Positions 36,949 through 45,524 of a DNA stretch of 48,939 nucleotides are shown in pieces. Under the pieces are notes generated by a model. It did not search any database. It was not told where the DNA came from and saw only the letters and a list, made by a program, of their open reading frames with translations. Both the position numbers and the translations under genes were made by a program. This DNA comes from an archaeon. GTDB taxonomy: Archaea; Nanobdellota; Nanobdellia; Woesearchaeales; ARS49. Numbering within the stretch: the stretch's first letter is position 1; each line of letters begins with the position of its first letter. Location of the stretch: NCBI GenBank assembly GCA_020051845.1, contig JAGVQG010000060.1, forward strand, positions 1 to 48,939. The letters are read 5' to 3'.

Positions 36949-38046
36949 ATGGGGGAGAATATGGCTCAGGAAAGGACACCTATGCTGGCGAAGCAACTGA
37001 TGGATGAGTTCAACGGTATTGTCACTCCAAAGGATGAGCACAAGCTTGAGTTGAGTCATCTCCTGAATGAAGGCGGTACTTCTTTCGTTTTTCGTGGCAG
37101 CAGGGATTTTGGCGGCCACAAGCAGGATGTTGTGGTGAAGCTCTTCAAGTTCATCGATGAGATGACGAGTCCTAGGGCAAAAGAGTACGCCGAGAAACAC
37201 GATATTTTGGATGGCGAGGAGTGCGGTCTTCTCGCCGCGCAGCATTCTCAGTACGTCGTACAGCTCTTGGGTGCAGGCCACTTGAGAAGAAGACCGAACA
37301 GGGGTAATTTGCAGGAGAGGCCATATCTGGTGTTGCAGTACATCGAGCCGCAGCAATTCAACAATCTTGAGGAGTTTTTGATGGCGAAGGTCGAGGCAAA
37401 GACGATACCTAAGGCTTGCGATAGTCTGCCTTTGATGTCGCAGATAACGAGCGCTGTCCGCAGCGTCAAGAAGTATGTTTTGAATCACCGCGACCTCAAG
37501 CCAGCCAACATCATCTTCGGTCCATCTGAACGCATCTTCCTTTGTGATTTCCAGACAGCGGTGAAGGGCGACGACCTGGGATGTTATGAAGGTGCGTCCT
37601 TTGGTTCGTCGGTGTACTCCTCTCCTGAAGAGATCAGGAACGCGGTGCGCAAATCAGGTAAAGGCATATCCCATTATGACCCCAACATGGCCGACAATGA
37701 TCTTGAAAAGGTCACTAACACGGCGGATCTATACTCGTTGGGTCTGGTTTTCGTGCGCGTTTCCAATCCGACGATCACGATTTCCAGATTTCCGGATGAA
37801 GGGGCCAAGTGTGATGTGGCCCGGTTCTACAAAGTAATCGATGGTATCGTGGCAGACGTTCCAGACTATTGCAAGAGCCTTTGCGCGCGTTGCATTACCT
37901 ATAGTCCTGAGCATGGGCACAACTATGATCTCAACCCGGTGAATCTGAGGCATATTCCCAGGCCTGATCGTTTCGAGTCGATTGACGAACTTATCCAGCA
38001 TCTGAGAGTGGCTATGGTTTTGGTGAGGCCATACCATTCGAGATGA
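36949..38046 (+). CDS. Ser/Thr protein kinase-like protein A
   Basis: LNEGGTSFVFRG...VVVKL, NHRDLKPANIIF, CDFQTAV (DFG to DFQ), SSPEEIRNAVR. Confidence 0.85.
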   Translation: MGENMAQERTPMLAKQLMDEFNGIVTPKDEHKLELSHLLNEGGTSFVFRGSRDFGGHKQDVVVKLFKFIDEMTSPRAKEYAEKHDILDGEECGLLAAQHSQYVVQLLGAGHLRRRPNRGNLQERPYLVLQYIEPQQFNNLEEFLMAKVEAKTIPKACDSLPLMSQITSAVRSVKKYVLNHRDLKPANIIFGPSERIFLCDFQTAVKGDDLGCYEGASFGSSVYSSPEEIRNAVRKSGKGISHYDPNMADNDLEKVTNTADLYSLGLVFVRVSNPTITISRFPDEGAKCDVARFYKVIDGIVADVPDYCKSLCARCITYSPEHGHNYDLNPVNLRHIPRPDRFESIDELIQHLRVAMVLVRPYHSR

Positions 38047-38049
38047 AGT

Positions 38050-39222
38050 ATGGACCACGATAAACACGAAACGCCACAGCCGGCAATGAGATTGAGGGAA
38101 GAATTCAACGGTTCTATCCCTCCGACGAGCGAGTATAAGCTTCAGCTCGGCGATTTCCTCAATGAAGGAGGCACGTCCTTCGTGTTCTTGGGTGAGAAAT
38201 TATACAAAGGCGATATGCATCAGACCGTGGTGGTGAAGCTCGCCAAGACGATCGAAGAGATCACGAGCGCCAGGGCCAAAGAGTATGTCAAGAGCCACCC
38301 GGACATATTCTCCGATGAAGCGCGGAGTCTGCTCAAGGCGGAATATTCGAGTTATGTGGTCAAACTTTATGATAGGGGCGATTTCAGAGGAAGGCCGTAT
38401 CTCGTCATGGAGTATCTCCCGCAATGGCACTATCCGAATCTTGAGGAACGGCTCGCGTATGAGGCCGAGAACATCAAAAGTGTCGACATGAGCCCGAGGT
38501 CACGTCTAAGTATTATGTGGAAGATCGCGTCCGCGCTTCAAAGCGTCAAGTGTTACATCTTCAACCACCGCGACCTCAAGCCATCCAACATACTGTTCAC
38601 ATACTCTGAAGGAAGGGTCCGCATGTGCGACTTCCAGACGGCAATCTCGGACAACGAGGAGGACTGGTATGATGGCGTGTCGTTCGGGTCTTCTGTTTAT
38701 TCTTCACCCGAAGAGATAAGGAATGCCGTCCGTGGCGCGGGCAAGCGCCTTCCCACTCCGAAAGACAGTTCAGGATTGTATCTTGAACGCGTCGGGTCGA
38801 ATGCTGATCTTTATGCTCTGGGTCTGGTGTTCGCGCGCATAAGCAATCCATTGATCCCTGTGACGTCTTTTCCAAGCCATGCCGATAAATGCGACGAGCG
38901 TGCGTTCTACGAATCTGTCGACGGAATACTTGGCAAGTTGCCTGACTATTCTGCGCATGTGCGTGGCATAGCGGATTTTCCTGGTCTGCCCAACAGGATC
39001 AAGAACGACTGCATCGGTTCATGCAAGGATGTCGTGAAGCGGATTTGTGGGAAATGCATCACATTTGATTCTGTCCCGAGTCATTTCGGTCGTGGTCGTT
39101 TCGAGTCATTGGGCGAGATCATGACGAAACTTCAGGATGCTGTGTTCGCAATCGATCTTCATGATCATTTCAAATCAGCATATCAAAACCCACCTGATCA
39201 GAATTCGAAACCAGGCCCATGA
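38050..39222 (+). CDS. Ser/Thr protein kinase-like protein B (tandem paralog)
   Basis: LNEGGTSFVFLG...VVVKL, NHRDLKPSNILF, CDFQTAI, GSSVYSSPEEIRNAVRGAGK. Confidence 0.85.
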   Translation: MDHDKHETPQPAMRLREEFNGSIPPTSEYKLQLGDFLNEGGTSFVFLGEKLYKGDMHQTVVVKLAKTIEEITSARAKEYVKSHPDIFSDEARSLLKAEYSSYVVKLYDRGDFRGRPYLVMEYLPQWHYPNLEERLAYEAENIKSVDMSPRSRLSIMWKIASALQSVKCYIFNHRDLKPSNILFTYSEGRVRMCDFQTAISDNEEDWYDGVSFGSSVYSSPEEIRNAVRGAGKRLPTPKDSSGLYLERVGSNADLYALGLVFARISNPLIPVTSFPSHADKCDERAFYESVDGILGKLPDYSAHVRGIADFPGLPNRIKNDCIGSCKDVVKRICGKCITFDSVPSHFGRGRFESLGEIMTKLQDAVFAIDLHDHFKSAYQNPPDQNSKPGP

Positions 39223-39225
39223 TCA

Positions 39226-40116
39226 TCAATTCAATTCTTCCGCTATGTTGTGTAGGTCTTCCTTTATGGCGTATAGCGGCAGCATCAACGGCACGTTCGA
39301 CGTAGGCACCTTTCTGCTGATTCTATAGATGTCGAGGTTGAGCTGCCTGTCTCCTTCGGCGAGTGTGTTGTAGGATTGCATGTCTGACTTCGTCAGCATT
39401 GCGCGCACGAGTTTGAGGTGTTTCGAGTTCGTGCGTAACGCTTCGATTATCACGGGTGCGACTTTCATCTTGTCATTCTCCACGATCTCGCAAATGTCGC
39501 TGACCTGGTCGGTGATGTCCTCCAGTTGGCAGATTATCTTGTTCAGGCGTGTCGCGGCGGACTGTTCGAACGGCATGGTGTTCACCATGCGTCTGCAGAA
39601 GAGATTTAGCCTGTTTGCGAGGGTTTCCATCTCTTTTATCGATTTCAGACGTTCGTATTCCTTCTTTTCGATGGCGTCTATGGTTGAATCGAGCATGTCG
39701 ATGGCGACGCTCATCAACCGGGATTTCATCGATTCAAACTCGGTGTCGAGACCTTTCGCGATGTTCGTGAGGACACAAAGGTTCTCGCTTTGTTTTGTTA
39801 TCTCGAAGCCGATCAACAGGGAGGCGCCTTCCAGGATTCTCGGGAGCGCGTCGGCGTCATGGAACTTGATGCGTATCACGTCGTAGCCTTTGGTGTAGGG
39901 TCCGACGATGAAGCGTCTATGGCCTTTTGTGCCTTTCGGGATCTCGATCTCCGCTTCCCTGTGTTCTGGATTGGCATTGGCCTGCACGACAAGCTTCGCG
40001 GGTTGCGCGTCCACGTCGAGCTCGTCGCCTGCCTTGATGTTCAACGTCTCGCACCAGGTGCGCGGCAGCGTGAGCGTGAGCGTGTTGTTGCCTTGCTTGA
40101 TGACTTTCCTCTTCAT
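39226..40116 (-). CDS. AbrB (SpoVT-like) + PhoU domain regulator
   Basis: MKRKVIKQGNNTLTLTLPRTWCETLNIKAGDELDV is an AbrB swapped-hairpin domain; helical PhoU-like C-terminus. Confidence 0.87.
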   Translation of the reverse strand: MKRKVIKQGNNTLTLTLPRTWCETLNIKAGDELDVDAQPAKLVVQANANPEHREAEIEIPKGTKGHRRFIVGPYTKGYDVIRIKFHDADALPRILEGASLLIGFEITKQSENLCVLTNIAKGLDTEFESMKSRLMSVAIDMLDSTIDAIEKKEYERLKSIKEMETLANRLNLFCRRMVNTMPFEQSAATRLNKIICQLEDITDQVSDICEIVENDKMKVAPVIIEALRTNSKHLKLVRAMLTKSDMQSYNTLAEGDRQLNLDIYRISRKVPTSNVPLMLPLYAIKEDLHNIAEELN

Positions 40117-40128
40117 GGTCGTTATTAA

Positions 40129-40208
40129 TACGAGATCCTATATAAAATTTACGGATATATTGTAATATTTATGAATATATTTCATAGTGAAAAAGAATAT
40201 ATCTCGTA
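40129..40208. promoter_or_regulatory. AT-rich divergent promoter with phased repeats
   Basis: GGATATATTGT (40153), GAATATATTTC (40173), GAATATATCTC (40195); outer inverted repeat TACGAGAT (40129-40136) / ATCTCGTA (40201-40208). Confidence 0.6.
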
Positions 40209-40226
40209 AATACCTTATTACATTCC

Positions 40227-41273
40227 ATGGGAATCACGAGTTGTGCTGTGGATGTCGCGCCGGGATCCGGATTGTTCGTAGAGCACAAGAACGACACCTG
40301 GATAGCGAAACCCGACCGCCCCTTCGGCAAACTTCAGCGCGATCTCTATGAGGGTGCTTTCCGCGTCGACGAGAAGATGTTCGGCTGCACCATTGATATC
40401 GAGACGATGAACGACAGGTTGTACGTGTCGAAATCAAGCTGGCAGCGCCTTGTAGATCTGGTGGATGGTTTGTCTTTGGAGAATATGGAGTCGCTTGTCG
40501 GCCAGCGCAAGAGCGACGTCGAAAGCTTCATGCGATGCGCCAAAGATGCGAAGATAGGTGGTGTGGGTTTCGGGGAGTTGTTCGCTAAATATGAATCTGC
40601 TGTCGCGCACTTCCATTTCAGATGGAACTTCAGCAAGGCTGTCGACAGGTTGCTTGAGGCTGAGATAGCGAGGCTTCCAGCGCAGTATGAGTTCGATGTG
40701 ATGCTGCTCGCCAAGGACGCGCCGCCTCTTGAGACCTTGCGTTCGAGCGAGTATTTCCACCAGACATTGCAGGCGATAGCGGAGCATCCTGACACGCAGA
40801 ACGCCATAGCGTCATCCAACGGCACGTTGATCGAGGTGATGAAAGAATCCTCGTGGCTTTGGGAGCGCGTCGCCTATCTGGCTGAGAATTTCATGAAGGT
40901 CCACAATGAGGACATCCGGCTTCCGATACCATATTCATTCGTCGCCAACGAGCTGCGGAACCATCTCGTGGACTCATATAGATTCTCGGTCCCTATCAAT
41001 GCAGTTCCCGAAGGCCTTGCCGAGGAGATAAGGCTCCACGCCGGCGATCGATACGATCAGCTCATCCGCACCGTGACTCTGGCCGCGATGCAGGGCATTC
41101 TCAAGGAGAACGAGCATCACTATCAGATCCGCGGACAGAATGCGATGAAGATCAAGCTCGAAGAGCTTGCGGATGATTGTGTCGCCCGTGGCATGTTGGG
41201 CGACAGGATGGATATCTATGAGGTGGGCAAGCAGCGGGTGCTGGATCTTGCCGCCGATTTCGGAGGGGAGTAG
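40227..41273 (+). CDS. helical protein, candidate central/substrate module of split PEP-synthase-like enzyme
   Basis: 348 aa, helix-rich; first gene of operon whose next genes are the phosphohistidine and ATP-grasp domains. Confidence 0.5.
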   Translation: MGITSCAVDVAPGSGLFVEHKNDTWIAKPDRPFGKLQRDLYEGAFRVDEKMFGCTIDIETMNDRLYVSKSSWQRLVDLVDGLSLENMESLVGQRKSDVESFMRCAKDAKIGGVGFGELFAKYESAVAHFHFRWNFSKAVDRLLEAEIARLPAQYEFDVMLLAKDAPPLETLRSSEYFHQTLQAIAEHPDTQNAIASSNGTLIEVMKESSWLWERVAYLAENFMKVHNEDIRLPIPYSFVANELRNHLVDSYRFSVPINAVPEGLAEEIRLHAGDRYDQLIRTVTLAAMQGILKENEHHYQIRGQNAMKIKLEELADDCVARGMLGDRMDIYEVGKQRVLDLAADFGGE

Positions 41274-41274
41274 C

Positions 41275-41727
41275 ATGATAGATGACATTGTCAAACTTGT
41301 TCTTGGCGGTTCTGAGCTTGAATTGCGTGAGTTGCTGCACGGCAAGGTCGCGCATCCAGGCAGTGTTGCAGAAGGAGCGTATGAGATTGGTTACGCTCGT
41401 GTTGTATTGAAGAACAACAACAAGCTCGAAGGCCTCCAGGAGTTCAAGCACGGCGAGATTCTCGTCACACGTATGACTGATCCGTCCATGGAGAATGAGA
41501 TGGCGAACGCGTTGGCGTTCGTCACGGATCAAGGTGGAAGCACATGTCACGCAGCTATGATCGCGAGGCAGTTGCGTCGTCTGTGCATCATCGGCACGGA
41601 TCATGCCACGGAGCGGATACGCACGGGTGATCGGATATACATCACGCACCGGGTGCTTAACGATGAAATCGGCAGGATAAGGCGCGGCATAGTGCTCGGA
41701 GGCGAGGATGTTTACCGTCGACCTTGA
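41275..41727 (+). CDS. stand-alone PEP-utilising mobile (phosphohistidine swivel) domain
   Basis: GEILVTRMTDPSMENEMANALAFVTDQGGSTCHAAMIARQLRRLCIIGT. Confidence 0.88.
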   Translation: MIDDIVKLVLGGSELELRELLHGKVAHPGSVAEGAYEIGYARVVLKNNNKLEGLQEFKHGEILVTRMTDPSMENEMANALAFVTDQGGSTCHAAMIARQLRRLCIIGTDHATERIRTGDRIYITHRVLNDEIGRIRRGIVLGGEDVYRRP

Positions 41728-42640
41728 TTCTGGCAGGAAGGCCTTGCAGTCGATGCTTGGCGGCAAGGCTGCCAATCTGATCGAACTCGCGGGAATAGAC
41801 GGCGTCAAGGTGCCTAGAGGATATTGCATAACGACCGACGCGTTCCGGTCATTTACGAGGGATCTTGGTTTGACGGATTGGATGTGTGATATTGGACTAG
41901 TGTCTGAGTTCAGTCATAAGGCGCAGAACGCGATCAAAGACAAGGAGATGCCTTTCAGGATGGCGCATGATATCTGCATGGCGCTCTATGGTCTGCGCCC
42001 GCCTTTTGCTGTCCGTTCATCCGCCAGCCACGAGGATTCGAAGGATCATTCATTCGCAGGGCAGCAGGACAGTTACCTGAATGTCCAGCCAAAGGATCTG
42101 ATACCTGCCATAAAAGATTGTTGGGCTTCGCTGTACAACGCCCACGCGTTGCATTACCGCAGGCATTCCGATATCGGATCGATAGGGGGCATCGCGGTCA
42201 TAGTGCAGGAGATGGTGGATGCGCATTCTGCCGGCGTGATAATGACGCAGGATCCTGTCGAGGGCGATAAAGATACGATGGTCATCGACGCGTCCTGGGG
42301 CCTGGGTTGTTCTGTCGTATCAGGAGAGGTGAATCCTGATTCCTACAACATCCGCAAACGAGATGGCGCCATCGCTTACCGTTCGATCGCGAACAAACGA
42401 TTGATGACGGTGGGGAAGGACGGCCACAACGTCGAGGTCTCGCTTGTCGGCAGGCCCATCGCCGACGCGCCTGTGCTCGAGGAGAAGGATCTAGGACGTC
42501 TTTACAAAATCGCGATGGACATAGAGCGTCATTTCGGTTGCGCGCAGGATATCGAGTTCTCGATAGACCTTCGTGATATCTACATCGTTCAAGCGCGTCC
42601 GTTGCTTATGCCGGGGGAGGGTCCGAATGGCAAAACCTGA
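41708..42640 (+). CDS. stand-alone PPDK/PEP-synthase N-terminal ATP-grasp domain
   Basis: GGKAANLIEL, FAVRSSASHEDSKDHSFAGQQDSYLNV, VIVQEMVDAHSAGVIMTQDP, QDIEFSIDLRDIYIVQARPL. Confidence 0.9.
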   Translation: MFTVDLDSGRKALQSMLGGKAANLIELAGIDGVKVPRGYCITTDAFRSFTRDLGLTDWMCDIGLVSEFSHKAQNAIKDKEMPFRMAHDICMALYGLRPPFAVRSSASHEDSKDHSFAGQQDSYLNVQPKDLIPAIKDCWASLYNAHALHYRRHSDIGSIGGIAVIVQEMVDAHSAGVIMTQDPVEGDKDTMVIDASWGLGCSVVSGEVNPDSYNIRKRDGAIAYRSIANKRLMTVGKDGHNVEVSLVGRPIADAPVLEEKDLGRLYKIAMDIERHFGCAQDIEFSIDLRDIYIVQARPLLMPGEGPNGKT

Positions 42641-44237
42641 ATCGTACAATATACTGATGGTCAGCGCCGAAGTCAAGCCGCTTTGCAAGAAAGGCGGTGT
42701 GGCTGATGTGGTCAAGGACCTTGCCAGCTCATTATTGCAGGACAAGCTGCATGATAACGAGGTCGGCGTCATCACTTACATGAACAAAGACCTTGCCGAA
42801 GGGCTTCGGAACGAGGATTATCTGCAGCATATACGGCAGTTCGATGTCGATATCGACGGCAAGAATGAGCGGTTCACGCTCGGCGTCGTGCCGCTTGCTT
42901 GTGGATTGGATGTCTATGTGCTAAGCAACGAGAACTATCTTCACAGGGATAAGTCGGTATATCCTACGGCCGGTGCCAATCAGGTCGAATACGCGAAACG
43001 CTACGCTGCTTTCTCGAAAGCGGCCGCCAAGGTCATAATGGAAGAGCCGCGTCTTGTGCGGTCAGGGAAGACAGTCGTCCACCTGCATGACTACCATTCC
43101 GCGCTGACAGCGGTCTATCTCAAGGACGACCCTGGTTGGAAAGACAGGAAAGCCGGGATCGTGCAGACCGTGCACAACCTTGGTTTCGGTGCTTGGGATC
43201 AGGCGCGCGGATTCCAGGGTGTCTACTCGAGGGAAATCGCGAGATTCGCGGGCCTATTGCACCACTTCAACAGCAAGGAATTGGAGTTCTATGATCACAT
43301 CAACTTCCTCAAGGGAGGGTTGATATTCTCGGATATGGTGAATTGTGTTTCTCAGCGCTATGCCATCGAGGTGCGGCAACAGGATTTCGGCGGTGGTCTT
43401 GAGGGGGTCATGGGTGAATTGTTCGCGCAGGGACGCCTTAGGGGAATCACCAACGGTATAGATAGGGACTATTTGTTCTTCCGCCCGGACTTGAACGCGA
43501 GCGATTGCGTGACGCCATATGATGTGGGTCAGAACGTCGAGAAGAAGAAGGTGTTGAACAGAGGGATCTTCAACGAGATCCTCAAGGAGAACGATATGAG
43601 TTGGTTGGCCGATCATAGGAAGCAGACGATCGGCATGGTGGCGCGTCTAACTGAGCAGAAATTCAAGCTGATGTGCGAGAAAGATAGCATGGCGCTTGAG
43701 AAGATACTCGGAATGGATACTAATGTGGTGGTCTGTGGTGATAATGGCGGAGGAAAAGACGGCATCCGGTCGGTAATGGAGCGGATGCGCAAAAAGCCGA
43801 ACTTCGTCTGGATAAATCCTGGCGAAGGATTGCGGTGGAAAGACAAGGTGCTGGGCTTCGAGGAGATCGCTCATATGGTGTATGCGATATCGGACTTCCA
43901 TCTTGTGCCTTCGCACTATGAGCCATGCGGTCTGACTCAGATGATAGGGATGCGCATGGGTGCCATACCTATCGTGAGCGCTGTCGGCGGTCTCGCGACG
44001 ACGGTCTTCCCGTATGATAGCAGTGATGAGAGGAGCAATGGTTTTGTCATACATCCGACGACGCCGGAGATGGTGGTGGCTACAGTTGCCGATGCGTTGT
44101 CTGTGGCTGCGCCGGGTTCATCTACACGCAAACGGCTCATACGCAAGTGCATGGATGAGGATTATGGCTGGGACAAGCGACTTGGGGCATATTATGACCT
44201 CTATGACGCTGCCCTGGCGAAGGGGGTGAGACCATGA
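42627..44237 (+). CDS. glgA: glycogen/starch synthase, GT5 family
   Basis: MVSAEVKPLCKKGGVADVV, TVHNLGFGA, NGIDRDYL, VPSHYEPCGLTQMIGMRMGAIPIV. Confidence 0.92.
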   Translation: MAKPESYNILMVSAEVKPLCKKGGVADVVKDLASSLLQDKLHDNEVGVITYMNKDLAEGLRNEDYLQHIRQFDVDIDGKNERFTLGVVPLACGLDVYVLSNENYLHRDKSVYPTAGANQVEYAKRYAAFSKAAAKVIMEEPRLVRSGKTVVHLHDYHSALTAVYLKDDPGWKDRKAGIVQTVHNLGFGAWDQARGFQGVYSREIARFAGLLHHFNSKELEFYDHINFLKGGLIFSDMVNCVSQRYAIEVRQQDFGGGLEGVMGELFAQGRLRGITNGIDRDYLFFRPDLNASDCVTPYDVGQNVEKKKVLNRGIFNEILKENDMSWLADHRKQTIGMVARLTEQKFKLMCEKDSMALEKILGMDTNVVVCGDNGGGKDGIRSVMERMRKKPNFVWINPGEGLRWKDKVLGFEEIAHMVYAISDFHLVPSHYEPCGLTQMIGMRMGAIPIVSAVGGLATTVFPYDSSDERSNGFVIHPTTPEMVVATVADALSVAAPGSSTRKRLIRKCMDEDYGWDKRLGAYYDLYDAALAKGVRP

Positions 44238-44665
44238 ACGATATGATCCGCAAGGCTTTGGAAGATGGCTGCAGGAACGAGATGAACAGGCCAAGCTATG
44301 ATAGGTATGTCGTGCTGATCTCTCCGACGCACGTGACGTTCGAGCGTGAATGGAACTATGATGATTGGGACATGAACGAGGACTGGGGTCGCTCTGGCTC
44401 GAAGGTCGAACTGCCTGCTTTTGAGCAGCTTGTCGAGAAGCTGATGCAGGAGAAGAAGGTGAAGGAGGTCCTTCCGTCGACGAATTGCTTCCATTCCCAC
44501 GCTAAGGAGGACAATGGCGCGCAAGAGGACGTCGACCTTGATGGCTACGTCGGAAATGCGTCGATAGAGATGGCGCTGATCGGCAACGCGCTGAAGTACC
44601 GCTTCCTGCCGGGCATCGACCGTGTGCCCAAGGTGAGGTTGCAGCAAGGAAAGGATTACCTGTAG
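44234..44665 (+). CDS. unknown protein, paralog family member 1, glycogen operon
   Basis: ATGA overlap with glgA; LISPTHVTFEREWNY shared with next gene. Confidence 0.7.
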   Translation: MNDMIRKALEDGCRNEMNRPSYDRYVVLISPTHVTFEREWNYDDWDMNEDWGRSGSKVELPAFEQLVEKLMQEKKVKEVLPSTNCFHSHAKEDNGAQEDVDLDGYVGNASIEMALIGNALKYRFLPGIDRVPKVRLQQGKDYL

Positions 44666-44672
44666 GTGCAAA

Positions 44673-45083
44673 ATGGAACTTGATGAGTTATTGAGGGGTA
44701 TGTCTGAGGAGTGCAGGCGTGATTACGGCGCTGAGGGATTCACTGCGTGCAACGCGTTCATCACTCCGACGCATGTCATCCTGAACCGCAGATGGGAGCA
44801 CCGTGATAGTCTCAACAATGAGTGGCAGGGGTATTCGCAGGCGCGTGTCGAGCGCGCGGTCATTGTTGATCTGCTTAAGATGTACACTGTCGCAGGATCT
44901 ATCGACGAGTCGGTGCCGTCCTTGAATGCCATCTATAGTTCGGAGAAGGCTGAAGGCCGACCGTTGACAGAGACAAAGCGATCTGATTACACTGGTACTG
45001 TACGCGTCAGGTTATCAGGTCCTCAGTTGCAGATGAGGTATTGGTTCGAGCCGAGTGCGCCTGAGTCGACTGAAAACAAATGA
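44673..45083 (+). CDS. unknown protein, paralog family member 2, glycogen operon
   Basis: FITPTHVILNRRWEH shared with previous gene. Confidence 0.7.
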   Translation: MELDELLRGMSEECRRDYGAEGFTACNAFITPTHVILNRRWEHRDSLNNEWQGYSQARVERAVIVDLLKMYTVAGSIDESVPSLNAIYSSEKAEGRPLTETKRSDYTGTVRVRLSGPQLQMRYWFEPSAPESTENK

Positions 45084-45095
45084 GGTAGATGATGC

Positions 45096-45524
45096 ATGAT
45101 TGAAGAGACTGATAGGCGGATTGTGGGATATTTGCGCAGGAACGCGCGTGTGTCGCTCACCGAGGTGGCGAAGGACGTGGGGTTGCCTGTGAGCACTGTT
45201 TATGATAGGATGCGAAGGATCGAGAGGACCCATTTGAGCAGGCACGCGAGCCTGCTGGACATGAAGGATTATGCGAGGATGGCTGTCGTGCTGCGTCTTG
45301 AGCCGCAGCGCAGGGCGGCTGTCCTGGAGTTCCTGAAAAAACATGAGAACGTCAATTCGCTTTATCGGATCAACCACGGATTTGATTGTATCGCCGAGCT
45401 TGTCTTCCCTTCGATGGTGCGGCTGCATGATTTCGTGCGGGACCTCAACACGGGTTTCGGGGTGTTGGAATGCCACACCTATGCCATCGTCGACGACCTC
45501 AAGCGCGAGGAGTTCGTGCCTTAG
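45096..45524 (+). CDS. Lrp/AsnC-type transcriptional regulator
   Basis: IEETDRRIVGYLRRNARVSLTEVAKDVGLPVSTVYDRMRRIE. Confidence 0.85.
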   Translation: MIEETDRRIVGYLRRNARVSLTEVAKDVGLPVSTVYDRMRRIERTHLSRHASLLDMKDYARMAVVLRLEPQRRAAVLEFLKKHENVNSLYRINHGFDCIAELVFPSMVRLHDFVRDLNTGFGVLECHTYAIVDDLKREEFVP

